Origin: an uncultured Prevotella sp.
GTDB taxonomy: Bacteria > Bacteroidota > Bacteroidia > Bacteroidales > Bacteroidaceae
Length of the DNA stretch: 64,000 bases
Direction of reading: 5' to 3'
NCBI GenBank assembly: GCA_905236755.1
Contig: CAJOCR010000001.1
Span: 1 to 64,000, forward strand
The notes under the pieces were generated by a model, which did no database searches, was not told where the DNA came from, and saw nothing but the letters and a program-made list of their open reading frames with translations. Positions 8,568-17,334 of this stretch are shown here, piece by piece. The translations under genes and the position numbers were made by a program. Within the stretch, counting starts at the first letter, position 1. Each line of letters starts with the position of its first letter.

Positions 8568-11500
8568 ATGACTAAAAAATTTGCTGAACATAACGGTCTT
8601 GATCTTGTGAAGACTAATCAGGACGTTCTGGCAGAATGGAAGAAGAACGATATCTTCCATAAATCAATTGACGAGCGTGAGGGATGTCCTCAGTTTGTAT
8701 TCTTTGAAGGTCCTCCTTCTGCAAACGGTCATCCTGGTATTCACCATGTGCTTGCTCGTGCTATCAAGGATACTTTCAATAGGTACAAGACAATGAACGG
8801 CTTCAAGGTTCTGCGTAAGGCGGGATGGGATACTCACGGACTTCCTGTAGAGCTTGGAGTAGAGAAGGAACTGGGCATTACTAAGAAAGATATTGATAAT
8901 AAGAACTCAGAACATTACATTTCAACTGAGGATTATAATAAGAAATGTCGTGAGAATGTGATGATGTTTACTCAGGAGTGGCGTGAACTTACTGAGGAAA
9001 TGGGATATTTTGTTGATCTCGATCATCCATATATCACATACGATAACAAGTATATTGAGACCTTGTGGTGGTTGCTTAAGCAGCTGTATAACAAGGGTCT
9101 GCTCTATAAGGGCTATACCATTCAGCCTTATTCACCTGCAGCAGGTACTGGCTTGTCTTCACACGAGTTAAACCAGCCAGGTTGCTATCGTGATGTTAAG
9201 GACACCACTGTTACTGCACAGTTCCTTATCAAGGATGCTAAGGCTGAGTGGATGAATCATGGTAAGCCATATTTCATTGCATGGACAACAACACCTTGGA
9301 CATTGGCTTCAAATGTGGCTCTGTGTGTGGGTCCAAAGATTGATTATGTAGCAATTGAGACCTATAACCTTTATGACGGTAAGCCAATGACCTTGATCAT
9401 GGCAGAGAGTCGTATCTCGGCATACCTTAATCCTGAGCAGGAGTGTAAGGAGGGAGAGCTGTTGCCATTCGATAAGGAGAAGAAGCAGTGTCCTTGGAGA
9501 ATCGTTGACCGCATGAAGGGTAGTGACCTTGAAGGTTTGCACTATCAGCAGTTGATGCCATGGGTTAAGCCATGTGAGAAGACAGATGCCTTTGCTCCTA
9601 AGTTTGTTAACGAGTATGCTGCTGCACATCCAGAGAAGGTGTTCACCGGCGAGGATGGTCGTGACAAGTTTGTAGAGATGGAGAGCGAGGCTTTCCGTGT
9701 TATCCTCGGTGACTATGTAACCACTGAGGATGGTACCGGTATCGTGCATATTGCTCCTACCTTCGGTGCTGATGATGCCAAGGTTGCTAAGGATGCTAAT
9801 GTGCCAGCCCTTTACCTTATCTCTAAGAAGGGTGAGACTCGTCCAATGGTTGACCTTCAGGGTAAGTATTATAATATTGATGAGCTTGATGCTAACTTTG
9901 TTAAGGCATGTGTTAGCGAGAAATATAATCTTCACGCAGGTGACTATGTGAAGAACTCATACGCACCAAAATATAATGTTAATGGTGTTTGGGACAAGCA
10001 GAGTGAGAAGGATGAAGACCTGAATATCATCATCTGTATGGAGATGAAGCAGGAGGGTGTAGCCTTCAAGATTGAGAAGCATGTTCACAACTATCCACAC
10101 TGCTGGCGTACTGACAAGCCTATTCTTTATTATCCTCTTGATAGCTGGTTTATTAAGGACACAGCCAAGAAGGAGCGTATGGTTGAGCTTAACAAGACCA
10201 TTAACTGGCAGCCTGAATCAACAGGTTCAGGACGCTTTGGCAACTGGTTGGAGAATCTTAATGACTGGAACCTCTCTCGTTCTCGTTTCTGGGGTACTCC
10301 ATTGCCTATCTGGCGTGACGACAAGCGTAATGAGAAGTGTATCGGTTCAGTAGAAGAACTATATAACGAGATTGAGAAGTCGGTTGCTGCCGGTGTTATG
10401 AAGAGCAACCCACTGAAGGAGAAGGGTTTTGTTGTAGGTGACTACAGTCAGGAGAACTACGACAAGATAGATCTTCACCGTCCATATATCGATTATATCA
10501 CACTTGTTAATGATGAGGGTGAGCCAATGCATCGTGAGAGCGATCTTATTGATGTGTGGTTTGATAGTGGCTCTATGCCATATGCTCAGCAGCACTATCC
10601 ATTTGAGAATGCTATTGCAGAGGAGAATGCAGAGGCTGTATTGAAGGAGAACGGCTGTGCTACTCTTGAGGATTACCGTGACAAGTTGATTCGCTCAACA
10701 TATACAGGTACTCCATTGCCACCAGCTTATTATCCTGCAGACTTCATCAATGAGGGTGTTGACCAGACACGTGGTTGGTTCTTCACATTGCATGCTATCT
10801 CAACAATGGTATTCGACAAGGTAGCCTTTAAGAATGTTATCTCTACAGGTCTTGTTCTTGATGCCAAGGGAAATAAGATGAGTAAGCATGTGGGTAATGT
10901 TACCAACCCATTTGATATGATTAATAAGTATGGTGCTGATGCTGTACGTTTCTATATGATGACCAACTCAGCACCTTGGGATAACCTGAAGTTTGATCCT
11001 AATGGTGTTGATGAGGTTCGTAGAAAGTTCTTCGGTACCTTATATAATACATATAGCTTCTTTGCTCTGTATGCTAATGTTGATAATTTCGACAAGGATG
11101 CAGAACAGGTAGCATTGGAGAAGCGTCCAGAGATTGACCGCTGGATTATCTCTTGTCTGAACACAATGGTTAAGGGTGTTAAGGAACAGCTTGATGGTTA
11201 TGATCCTACACGTGCAGGACGTATCATCGACAGTTTCGTTAATGATGACCTGAGTAACTGGTATGTGAGACTGAACCGTAAGCGTTTCTGGGGTAAGGAG
11301 ATGAGTGAGGATAAGCTGAGTGCTTACCAGACACTCTATACTTGCTTGATGACTGTTGCTAAGTTGCTGGCACCATTTGCACCATTCTATGCAGATGAGT
11401 TGTATAAGGATCTTGGTGGCGCTTTGGAGAGTGTTCATCTCGAGATGTATCCAGAGGTAGATGAGAAGGCTATAGACAGTGAGCTTGAGGCTCGTATGAG

Positions 11501-12212
11501 TATGGCCCAGAAGATTACTTCTATGGTGCTTGCTCTTCGTAGAAAGGTAAATATCAAGGTTCGTCAGCCATTAGCTCAGATTATGGTTCCTGCTGTTGAC
11601 GATGAGCAGAAGAAGCATATTGAGGCTGTTGCCGATTTGATTAAGAACGAGGTGAATGTTAAGGAGCTCAACTTTGTTGAGGATTCAGGCTTCCTCGTTA
11701 AGAAGGTGAAGTGTAACTTCCGTGTTATGGGTAAGAAGTTTGGTAAGCTCATGAAGAATGTAGCTGCTAAGATGAGTGCCCTGAGTCAGGAAGAGATTGC
11801 TTCACTTGAAACATCAGGCAATATTAGCTTTGAGATTGAGGGTCAGCAGGTTACCGTTGATGCTGTTGATGTAGAGATTATCTCTGAGGATATCCCAGGA
11901 TGGCTTGTATCTAACGAGGGTAACCTTACAGTGGCCCTTGAGGTTGAGCTTACTGATGATCTGAAGAAGGAGGGTATGGCTCGAGAGCTTATCAACCGTA
12001 TTCAGAATATTCGTAAGGACAGTGGTCTTGAGATTACCGACCATATTGTTGTTACCCTTGCTCCTAATGAGGAGGTGAGTGCAGCTATTGAGGCGTATGG
12101 TGAGCTTGTGAAGTCACAGGTGTTGGCCAACGATATCATTATTGCTGCTAATGACGGTAATGAGGTTGAGTTCGATGACTTCAAACTGAATATTAAAATT
12201 GAAAAGAATTAG
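8568..12212 (+). CDS. ileS: Isoleucyl-tRNA synthetase
   Basis: IleRS charges tRNA-Ile and edits valine. At 1214 residues it is much longer than the E. coli enzyme (938) and resembles the eukaryote-like type 2 IleRS common in Bacteroidetes. The HIGH-type motif lies in GHPGIHH (54-60) and the KMSKH motif at 770-774. The CP1 editing region and the DALR-type anticodon domain lie where expected, with a long C-terminal extension and no obvious zinc cysteine cluster at the end. Type 2 enzymes are often poorly sensitive to mupirocin, but that is family knowledge, not shown here. It heads a plus-strand series with the TraR-like gene, lspA and a lipoprotein. Confidence 0.98.
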   Translation: MTKKFAEHNGLDLVKTNQDVLAEWKKNDIFHKSIDEREGCPQFVFFEGPPSANGHPGIHHVLARAIKDTFNRYKTMNGFKVLRKAGWDTHGLPVELGVEKELGITKKDIDNKNSEHYISTEDYNKKCRENVMMFTQEWRELTEEMGYFVDLDHPYITYDNKYIETLWWLLKQLYNKGLLYKGYTIQPYSPAAGTGLSSHELNQPGCYRDVKDTTVTAQFLIKDAKAEWMNHGKPYFIAWTTTPWTLASNVALCVGPKIDYVAIETYNLYDGKPMTLIMAESRISAYLNPEQECKEGELLPFDKEKKQCPWRIVDRMKGSDLEGLHYQQLMPWVKPCEKTDAFAPKFVNEYAAAHPEKVFTGEDGRDKFVEMESEAFRVILGDYVTTEDGTGIVHIAPTFGADDAKVAKDANVPALYLISKKGETRPMVDLQGKYYNIDELDANFVKACVSEKYNLHAGDYVKNSYAPKYNVNGVWDKQSEKDEDLNIIICMEMKQEGVAFKIEKHVHNYPHCWRTDKPILYYPLDSWFIKDTAKKERMVELNKTINWQPESTGSGRFGNWLENLNDWNLSRSRFWGTPLPIWRDDKRNEKCIGSVEELYNEIEKSVAAGVMKSNPLKEKGFVVGDYSQENYDKIDLHRPYIDYITLVNDEGEPMHRESDLIDVWFDSGSMPYAQQHYPFENAIAEENAEAVLKENGCATLEDYRDKLIRSTYTGTPLPPAYYPADFINEGVDQTRGWFFTLHAISTMVFDKVAFKNVISTGLVLDAKGNKMSKHVGNVTNPFDMINKYGADAVRFYMMTNSAPWDNLKFDPNGVDEVRRKFFGTLYNTYSFFALYANVDNFDKDAEQVALEKRPEIDRWIISCLNTMVKGVKEQLDGYDPTRAGRIIDSFVNDDLSNWYVRLNRKRFWGKEMSEDKLSAYQTLYTCLMTVAKLLAPFAPFYADELYKDLGGALESVHLEMYPEVDEKAIDSELEARMSMAQKITSMVLALRRKVNIKVRQPLAQIMVPAVDDEQKKHIEAVADLIKNEVNVKELNFVEDSGFLVKKVKCNFRVMGKKFGKLMKNVAAKMSALSQEEIASLETSGNISFEIEGQQVTVDAVDVEIISEDIPGWLVSNEGNLTVALEVELTDDLKKEGMARELINRIQNIRKDSGLEITDHIVVTLAPNEEVSAAIEAYGELVKSQVLANDIIIAANDGNEVEFDDFKLNIKIEKN

Positions 12213-12219
12213 TATAGCG

Positions 12220-12245
12220 GGGTGGGCTTCGTAGGGAGCCCGCCC
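12220..12245 (+). other. Hairpin between ileS and the TraR/DksA-like gene
   Basis: A 9-bp GC-rich stem with one G-T pair (12220-12228 with 12237-12245) and an 8-base loop lies just after the ileS stop. There is no U-tract, so it is more likely an RNA stability or partial attenuation element, or one of the dispersed hairpins, than a terminator. Confidence 0.55.
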
Positions 12246-12275
12246 ATAATACTAAATCTTATAATCTTAATGCAT

Positions 12276-12659
12276 ATGGAAATCAAGAAACGTTATTCTG
12301 ATGAAGAACTCGAGGAGTTCCGCGGAATTATTAATGAGAAGCTGGAAGTTGCGCATCGTGATTACAAGAATCTGATGCGACAGTTAACAAATGAGGATAG
12401 TAATGGTGTTGATGATACATCACCAACCTACAATAAGGTTTTGGAGGATGGTTCAGGTATCCAGAGCCGAGAGGAGATGATTCAGTTGGCTCAGCGTCAG
12501 CAGAAGTTCATCAAAGGTCTTGAGGCTGCCCTCATACGTATTGAAAATAAGACATACGGTATTGACCGTGTCACAGGTGAGCTTATCCCTAAGGAACGCT
12601 TACGTATTGTTCCTCATGCAACCCTTAGTGTTGCGTCAAAGGAAGCTCGCAATAAATAA
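12276..12659 (+). CDS. TraR/DksA-family protein lacking zinc cysteines
   Basis: The 127-residue product has the DksA/TraR layout: a charged N-terminal helical part with a DDTSPTY segment near the expected coiled-coil tip, then a C-terminal globular part (ALIRIENKTYGIDRVTGELI followed by PKERL) where a C4 zinc finger usually lies. It contains no cysteine at all, so zinc cannot be bound in the usual way. Such cysteine-free forms are common in Bacteroidetes. Family members bind RNA polymerase in the secondary channel; whether this one responds to ppGpp is unknown. I chose ATG 12276 over upstream starts because the residues before it look like read-through of the leader. It is 12 bases before lspA and probably co-transcribed with it. 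Confidence 0.85.
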   Translation: MEIKKRYSDEELEEFRGIINEKLEVAHRDYKNLMRQLTNEDSNGVDDTSPTYNKVLEDGSGIQSREEMIQLAQRQQKFIKGLEAALIRIENKTYGIDRVTGELIPKERLRIVPHATLSVASKEARNK

Positions 12660-12671
12660 TTTAAACTGACA

Positions 12672-13373
12672 ATGAAAAGAGATAAAGATTATCTCAAAGA
12701 TGGATATTTAGCCTTTATCTTGATACTGGCCATTTTAGTTGTTGACCAGATTATCAAGATAGAGGTTAAGATGAATATGAGCCTTGGAGAATCAATCCAT
12801 ATTGCCGATTGGTTCTATATTACTTTTGTTGAGAATAATGGTATGGCATATGGAATAACGTTCTTTAATAAGTTATTCCTTAGCATCATGCGTATCATAG
12901 CTATTGGTGGTGTGTGCTGGTATATGAGCAAGGAGATTCGTAGGCCAGACCACAGGATAAGCTATATTGTGGTGCTGTCGATGATTGTTGCCGGTGCATT
13001 AGGCAATGTTTTCGATTCTATGTTCTACGGTCTTGTGTTCACAGAGTCAACACCTTATGCTATTGCCCATGTAGTGCCTTTTGGTGATGGTTATGCTTCC
13101 TTCCTGCAGGGAAAGGTGGTGGATATGTTCTATTTCCCTATCTTCCATACTACATGGCCAGAGTGGTTGCCTTTTATCGGTGGACATGACTACACCTTCT
13201 TCTCACCGGTATTCAACTTTGCTGATGCCAACATCTCTGTGGGTGTTGTGTTGTTGCTGCTTTTCTACAGTAAGGATCTTGAGAATGTGATGCCAACGAT
13301 AAAGGCTAGCTACGAGGGTTCTAAGCTGCAGAAACTTCTTGGTAAAGGAAAGGACAAAGGTAATGAGAAATAA
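12672..13373 (+). CDS. lspA: Lipoprotein signal peptidase (signal peptidase II)
   Basis: LspA cleaves the signal peptide of diacylglyceryl-prolipoproteins in the inner membrane. The 233-residue protein has four membrane segments and the family signatures VVDQIIK (near 23-29), NNGMAYG (55-61), GNVFD with the first catalytic aspartate (D115) and FNFADANI with the second (D185). A loop of about 60 residues between the catalytic motifs (about 120-180) makes it longer than the roughly 165 residues of Proteobacteria; long forms are usual in this phylum. The next gene encodes a lipoprotein and overlaps its 3' end by 11 bases, which suggests translational coupling. Confidence 0.96.
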   Translation: MKRDKDYLKDGYLAFILILAILVVDQIIKIEVKMNMSLGESIHIADWFYITFVENNGMAYGITFFNKLFLSIMRIIAIGGVCWYMSKEIRRPDHRISYIVVLSMIVAGALGNVFDSMFYGLVFTESTPYAIAHVVPFGDGYASFLQGKVVDMFYFPIFHTTWPEWLPFIGGHDYTFFSPVFNFADANISVGVVLLLLFYSKDLENVMPTIKASYEGSKLQKLLGKGKDKGNEK

Positions 13374-14238
13374 GTTAGCGTTTCTTATATTATTCACATT
13401 GCTATTGATAGGCTGTAAGCCTTCAGTTCCTGATGGTGTTCTGTCTCCTAAAGAGATGGAAGATGTTCTTTATGATTATCATCTTGCTGATGCTATGGCT
13501 CAGGATGAGGATGCTGATCAGGGATATAAGGAGAGGATGTATCGTGCTGGAGTATTGAAGAAGCATGATGTTACTCAGGCTGTCTTTGACTCGTCGATGG
13601 TGTATTATCTTCGTCACACCGAGGAGTTACAGAAGATCTACGAGCGTCTGTCGGATAGGTTGAATGATGAGATTGTTGCCTTGGGAGGTTCGACAAGGAA
13701 TATGGGCGACTTCACGATGAATGGTGATACTGCTAATATATGGAATGGTGCGAGAACAATGGTTCTTGATCCTCATGAGCCTTTCAACCTATATAACTTT
13801 GAGATTCCTGTTGACAGCAGTTTCCATAAGGGCGACCGTTTGATGCTTAATTTTGAGAGTGAGTTTATCTATCAGGATGGCATGCGTGATGGTGTTGCTG
13901 TGCTGGCAGTGAAGTTTGGTAATGACAGTATTGCTACTCAGTCGATACATATGTCATCACCAATAAACTATCGTTTGACCATAGCTGATAATGATCATTA
14001 TGGAATAAAAGAGATAAAAGGTTTCTTTATCCTAAATAGAGCTAACGATCCTTCAGGACAGAGCTTGTCAACGTTGCGATTGATGATTTTGAAGAATATC
14101 ACCTTTGTCAGGATGAGAGAACCAAAGCTTGATCCTGAGCAGATGAAGCAGGATAGTATTAATGCTGCCCGTGCTGATTCTATGCAGATGAAGAGAATGG
14201 CACCACTTTCTCAACAGCAGTTGAACGTTAACATGTAG
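13363..14238 (+). CDS. DUF4296 lipoprotein
   Basis: The 291-residue product begins with a lipoprotein signal peptide ending in LLLIGC, so it is a predicted lipid-anchored envelope protein. The region after the cysteine (VPDGVLSPKEMEDVLYDYHL and on, about residues 20-110) fits DUF4296, a helical domain of unknown function found in Bacteroidetes and often next to lspA. The rest is less conserved. ATG 13363 is preferred over a TTG 24 bases upstream because it starts directly at the signal peptide and overlaps the lspA stop. No catalytic motif is seen. Confidence 0.85.
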   Translation: MRNKLAFLILFTLLLIGCKPSVPDGVLSPKEMEDVLYDYHLADAMAQDEDADQGYKERMYRAGVLKKHDVTQAVFDSSMVYYLRHTEELQKIYERLSDRLNDEIVALGGSTRNMGDFTMNGDTANIWNGARTMVLDPHEPFNLYNFEIPVDSSFHKGDRLMLNFESEFIYQDGMRDGVAVLAVKFGNDSIATQSIHMSSPINYRLTIADNDHYGIKEIKGFFILNRANDPSGQSLSTLRLMILKNITFVRMREPKLDPEQMKQDSINAARADSMQMKRMAPLSQQQLNVNM

Positions 14239-14243
14239 AAACG

Positions 14244-14417
14244 ATGGCTGAGAAGGTAAGGAGAATAGCTGCTCACGAGGTGGTATTTCCTGACGGTAAG
14301 GTGTTGCATCAGGCTGTTGTGGAGTATCTTGGTGATAAGGTGGTGAACTGTTATGAGTTTACTGGTGAGGTGCCGATGTGTGAGTGGAAGGGAGGAAGGA
14401 TAGAAGTTAGGAGATAG
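14244..14417 (+). CDS. Small conserved-type protein, 57 residues
   Basis: This short ORF starts five bases after the DUF4296 gene. The product begins MAEKVRRIAAHEVVFPDGKV and reads on with a plausible beta-strand pattern (VVEYLGDKVVNCYEF). It resembles small Bacteroidetes proteins starting with an IAAH-type motif, some of which look like the N-terminal sandwich domain of amidohydrolase-type enzymes; that is my recollection, not a search. Its last codons and stop lie inside the low-complexity GAAGTTAGGAGATAG tail, so the native C-terminus may have been altered by the repeat. Function unknown. Confidence 0.6.
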   Translation: MAEKVRRIAAHEVVFPDGKVLHQAVVEYLGDKVVNCYEFTGEVPMCEWKGGRIEVRR

Positions 14418-14549
14418 GAGATAGGAGTTAGGAGTTAGAAGTTAGAAGTTTCTGATTATTCCGAATGCTCCGATTATTCCGAGTACTCTGAAAATTCCGA
14501 AAATTCCGAATATTCTGATTATTCCGAATAATAATAAAAAAAATATATT
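14418..14549 (+). repeat. Low-complexity tail and degenerate ATTCCGA tandem repeats
   Basis: The gap before nadC begins with GGAGTTAG-type units (to about 14447) and continues with about eight degenerate copies of ATTCCGA or ACTCCGA-like heptamers (about 14455-14530), ending in an A-rich stretch before the nadC ATG. No promoter matching the Bacteroidetes consensus was found. Confidence 0.7.
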
Positions 14550-15398
14550 ATGTTAAGTGTAGATCAATTAGAGGAAAAACTTATTGAGTTGGCTTTTGCC
14601 GAGGATATTGGCGATGGTGATCATACTACTTTGTGTTGTATCCCTGAGGATGCAATGGGTAAGAGTCATCTGTTGGTAAAAGAAGACGGTATCATTGCAG
14701 GTATTGAACTTGCAAAGAAGGTGTTTGATAAGTTTGACCCAACCATGAAGATGGAGGTATTCATCGAGGATGGTACACCTGTTAAGAAGGGTGATATTGC
14801 ATTTGAGGTAACAGGAAAGATTCGTTCTTTGCTTCAGACCGAGCGTTTGATGTTGAATATCATGCAGAGAATGAGTGGTATTGCTACTATGACACACAAA
14901 TATGTGGAGCGTGTGGCAGGTACAAACTGTCATATCCTTGATACCCGCAAGACTACTCCTGGTTTGCGAATGATAGAGAAGCAGGCTGTTAAGATTGGTG
15001 GTGGTATGAACCATCGTATTGGCCTGTTTGATATGATTCTGTTGAAGGATAATCATGTTGACTTTGCAGGTGGTATTGAGAATGCGATAGATCGTTGTCA
15101 TGCATATCTTAAGGAGAAGGGTCTTGACCTTAAGATTGAGATTGAAGTTCGTAACTTCGATGAGCTTGACCGTGTTCTTAAGAAGGGTGGTGTTGATCGT
15201 GTGATGCTCGATAACTTCAGTGTGCCAGATACCAAGAAGGCTGTTGACATCATCAACCATCGTCTGGAGGTAGAGTCATCAGGTGGTATCACCTATGATA
15301 CTATCCGTGATTATGCAGAACAGGGTGTTGACTTTATTAGTGTAGGTGCTTTGACACATAGTGTTAAGGGACTTGACATGAGTTTCAAGGCATGCTAA
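14550..15398 (+). CDS. nadC: Nicotinate-nucleotide pyrophosphorylase (quinolinate phosphoribosyltransferase)
   Basis: NadC converts quinolinate and PRPP into nicotinate mononucleotide, CO2 and PPi in de novo NAD synthesis. The 282-residue length is normal. The PRPP/quinolinate site motif DTRKTTPGLR is at 131-140, followed by KIGGGMNHR (148-156) and LLKDNH (164-169). The C-terminal barrel has the usual ESSGGI segment. nadA and nadB are not in the window; nadE is 43 kb away. It lies 11 bases before, or (with an earlier start) overlaps, the C69 dipeptidase gene. Confidence 0.97.
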   Translation: MLSVDQLEEKLIELAFAEDIGDGDHTTLCCIPEDAMGKSHLLVKEDGIIAGIELAKKVFDKFDPTMKMEVFIEDGTPVKKGDIAFEVTGKIRSLLQTERLMLNIMQRMSGIATMTHKYVERVAGTNCHILDTRKTTPGLRMIEKQAVKIGGGMNHRIGLFDMILLKDNHVDFAGGIENAIDRCHAYLKEKGLDLKIEIEVRNFDELDRVLKKGGVDRVMLDNFSVPDTKKAVDIINHRLEVESSGGITYDTIRDYAEQGVDFISVGALTHSVKGLDMSFKAC

Positions 15399-15409
15399 TG
15401 AGTTGGCGT

Positions 15410-17047
15410 ATGTATAAGAAATTATCGTTAGTATTTGCAATGCTTTTGCTCATAGGAGCAGAAGCATTTGCATGTACCAATTTTATTGTTGGTAAAAAGG
15501 CATCGGCAGATGGTTCTGTTATCTGTTCGTATAATGCCGATGACTATGGTATGTTCCAGAATCTCTGTCATTATCCTGCTGCCATCCATAAGAAGGGTGA
15601 TATGCGTAAGGTGATAGACTGGGACACCAATCGCTATAATGGTGAGATTCCTGAGGCGTTGCAGACCTATAATGTGATAGGTAATATCAATGAGTATCAG
15701 GTTACTATCGGTGAGACTACCTATGGTGGTCGTGAGGAGATGGTTGACACTACTGGTATCTTGGATTACGGTTCACTTATCTATATTGCTCTTCAGAGAA
15801 GTAAGACTGCCCGTGAGGCTATCCGTGTGATGACAAGTCTTGTGGAGAAATATGGTTACTGTAGTGAGGGTGAGACCTTTACTATCTGTGATCCCAACGA
15901 GGCGTGGATTATGGAGATGCAAGGCTGTGGTGGCAGCAAGAAAGAGAAGGTAGTGTGGGTGGCTGTTCGCATACCTGATGATGCTATCTGTGCTCATGCC
16001 AACCAGAGTCGTATCGGCGTTTTCAGTAAGTATAACACTGAGGTGCTGACAAGTAAGAATGTTGTTAGCTATGCCCGCAGAATGGGATGGTTCAAGGGTA
16101 AGGACAAGGAGTTTAACTGGAAGAACGTGTATGCGTTCCCTGATTTCTCAGGTCGACGATTCTGTGATGCTCGTGCATGGTCGTTCTTCAATCGTTTTGT
16201 GAAGGGTTTTGAGCGTTATCTCCCTTGGGCATTGGGTAAAGATCCTAATGCTGAGGATATGCCATTATGGAGTGTTCCTTTCCGTAAGTTGAGCGTTCAT
16301 GATGTAGAGATGGCTATGCGTGATCATTATGAGGGTACACCACTGAGTGTTGCTGATGGCAGTGATATTGGTGGTGGCATTTGGCAGATGCCTTATCGCC
16401 CAACGCCATTAAGCTTTGAGGTTGATGGCAAGAAGTGTTTCAATGAGCGTCCTGTAAGTACACAGCAAACAGGTTTTACCTTTGTCAGTCAGATGCGTTC
16501 ATGGTTGCCTCGCCATATTGGTGGTATCCTTTGGTTTGGTAATGATGATCCAAACATGGTTGCTTTTACTCCTGTTTATTGTAACAGTACTAAGCGTCCT
16601 GTATGTTATAACACTCCAGGTGCTGATGGTCTTAACTATAGTGATGACAATGCATTCTGGGTATGTAATGCGGTAAGCAACTTTGTTTATCCTCGTTACA
16701 GTCAGATGTTTGGCAGTTTGGAGCAGGTAAGAGATAGTCTTGAAAAGAGTTATTTCGATGCTCAGAAAGATGTAGAGGCAAAGGCTGCTGCTATGAGTGA
16801 GAAGGATGCAATTGCATATCTGAACGCTTATGGCAATGAGAAGGCTGAGGAAATGCTTACTTCATGGAAGCAATTACGTAACTATCTTATCGTGAAGTAT
16901 AATGATATGACTGTGCGTCCAGAAAAGGATGGTAAGTTTACTCGTACTAAATATGGTTTGCCAGAGCGCGTTAAGCGTCCTGGTTATCCAGAGAGTTATG
17001 CAAGGGAGCTTATTAAACAAACTGGAAATAAGTTAATCGCAAATTAG
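15410..17047 (+). CDS. Peptidase family C69 dipeptidase, secreted
   Basis: C69 dipeptidases are N-terminal nucleophile hydrolases. This one has a signal peptide ending ...AEAFA directly before CTNFIVG, so cleavage would expose the catalytic cysteine (residue 22 from this start). The conserved KKASADGSV segment follows, then the long C69 domain to about residue 420. At 545 residues it is a usual size. An ATG at 15392 overlapping nadC by 7 bases is possible, but 15410 gives a cleaner signal peptide. It probably acts in the periplasm on dipeptides, which suits a peptide-fermenting Bacteroidales. The stop codon is the first TAG of an AATTAGGAATTAG low-complexity tail. Confidence 0.9.
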   Translation: MYKKLSLVFAMLLLIGAEAFACTNFIVGKKASADGSVICSYNADDYGMFQNLCHYPAAIHKKGDMRKVIDWDTNRYNGEIPEALQTYNVIGNINEYQVTIGETTYGGREEMVDTTGILDYGSLIYIALQRSKTAREAIRVMTSLVEKYGYCSEGETFTICDPNEAWIMEMQGCGGSKKEKVVWVAVRIPDDAICAHANQSRIGVFSKYNTEVLTSKNVVSYARRMGWFKGKDKEFNWKNVYAFPDFSGRRFCDARAWSFFNRFVKGFERYLPWALGKDPNAEDMPLWSVPFRKLSVHDVEMAMRDHYEGTPLSVADGSDIGGGIWQMPYRPTPLSFEVDGKKCFNERPVSTQQTGFTFVSQMRSWLPRHIGGILWFGNDDPNMVAFTPVYCNSTKRPVCYNTPGADGLNYSDDNAFWVCNAVSNFVYPRYSQMFGSLEQVRDSLEKSYFDAQKDVEAKAAAMSEKDAIAYLNAYGNEKAEEMLTSWKQLRNYLIVKYNDMTVRPEKDGKFTRTKYGLPERVKRPGYPESYARELIKQTGNKLIAN

Positions 17048-17110
17048 GAATTAGAAATTTGGAGTTGGTTGCACTTCGTGCGATTAACATATTATACAAT
17101 GTGAAATTAA

Positions 17111-17138
17111 GCCTCTTGCAGAAAAGACTGCAAGAGGC
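17111..17138 (+). terminator. Terminator after the C69 dipeptidase (GCCTCTTG family)
   Basis: An 11-bp perfect stem GCCTCTTGCAG/CTGCAAGAGGC with a 6-base loop is followed by TTTTTATT. It may also stop the convergent hisC transcript. The same arm sequence recurs in terminators at 28692 and 42216. Confidence 0.9.
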
Positions 17139-17149
17139 TTTTTATTGTT

Positions 17150-17214
17150 TTGCGCTTCGTTTAATGTTAATTATCGAAATTGACGCAAATGAATCGAAAA
17201 TTATTTTTCTTCAA
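17150..17214 (+). repeat. Diverged third copy of module A
   Basis: The sequence starting GCGCTTCGTTTAATG and running to TTATTTTTCTT aligns with the first 60 or so bases of modules A1 (1-) and A2 (3429-), with several substitutions and small gaps. It sits downstream of the terminator between C69 and hisC. Confidence 0.65.
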
Positions 17215-17300
17215 GTTGGATATGAGCGTAGCTCACTCATTAAGCAAAATGGAAATATTTAAGCGCAATGTGCTTCATTATTAGCTATTCACTATTCAGT

Positions 17301-17332
17301 AGCATTGCTTGCAATGCGCTTGGGGGGGGAGA
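17301..17332 (+). repeat. Element E: palindrome plus G8 tract, copy 2
   Basis: Differs from 3649-3680 at a single base. The GCATTGC-TT-GCAATGC palindrome is followed by G8 (17322-17329) and lies two bases past the hisC stop codon. Confidence 0.8.
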
Positions 17333-17334
17333 GG

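Noticed and set aside
9309..9935. 208-codon minus-strand ORF inside ileS
   Set aside because: It is a shadow of the well-supported ileS frame, its product is rich in Leu, Ile and Thr with no recognisable domain, and it has no promoter.
14568..15260. 230-codon minus-strand ORF opposite nadC
   Set aside because: Antisense shadow of nadC with low-complexity Thr/Asn/Leu-rich product and no promoter.
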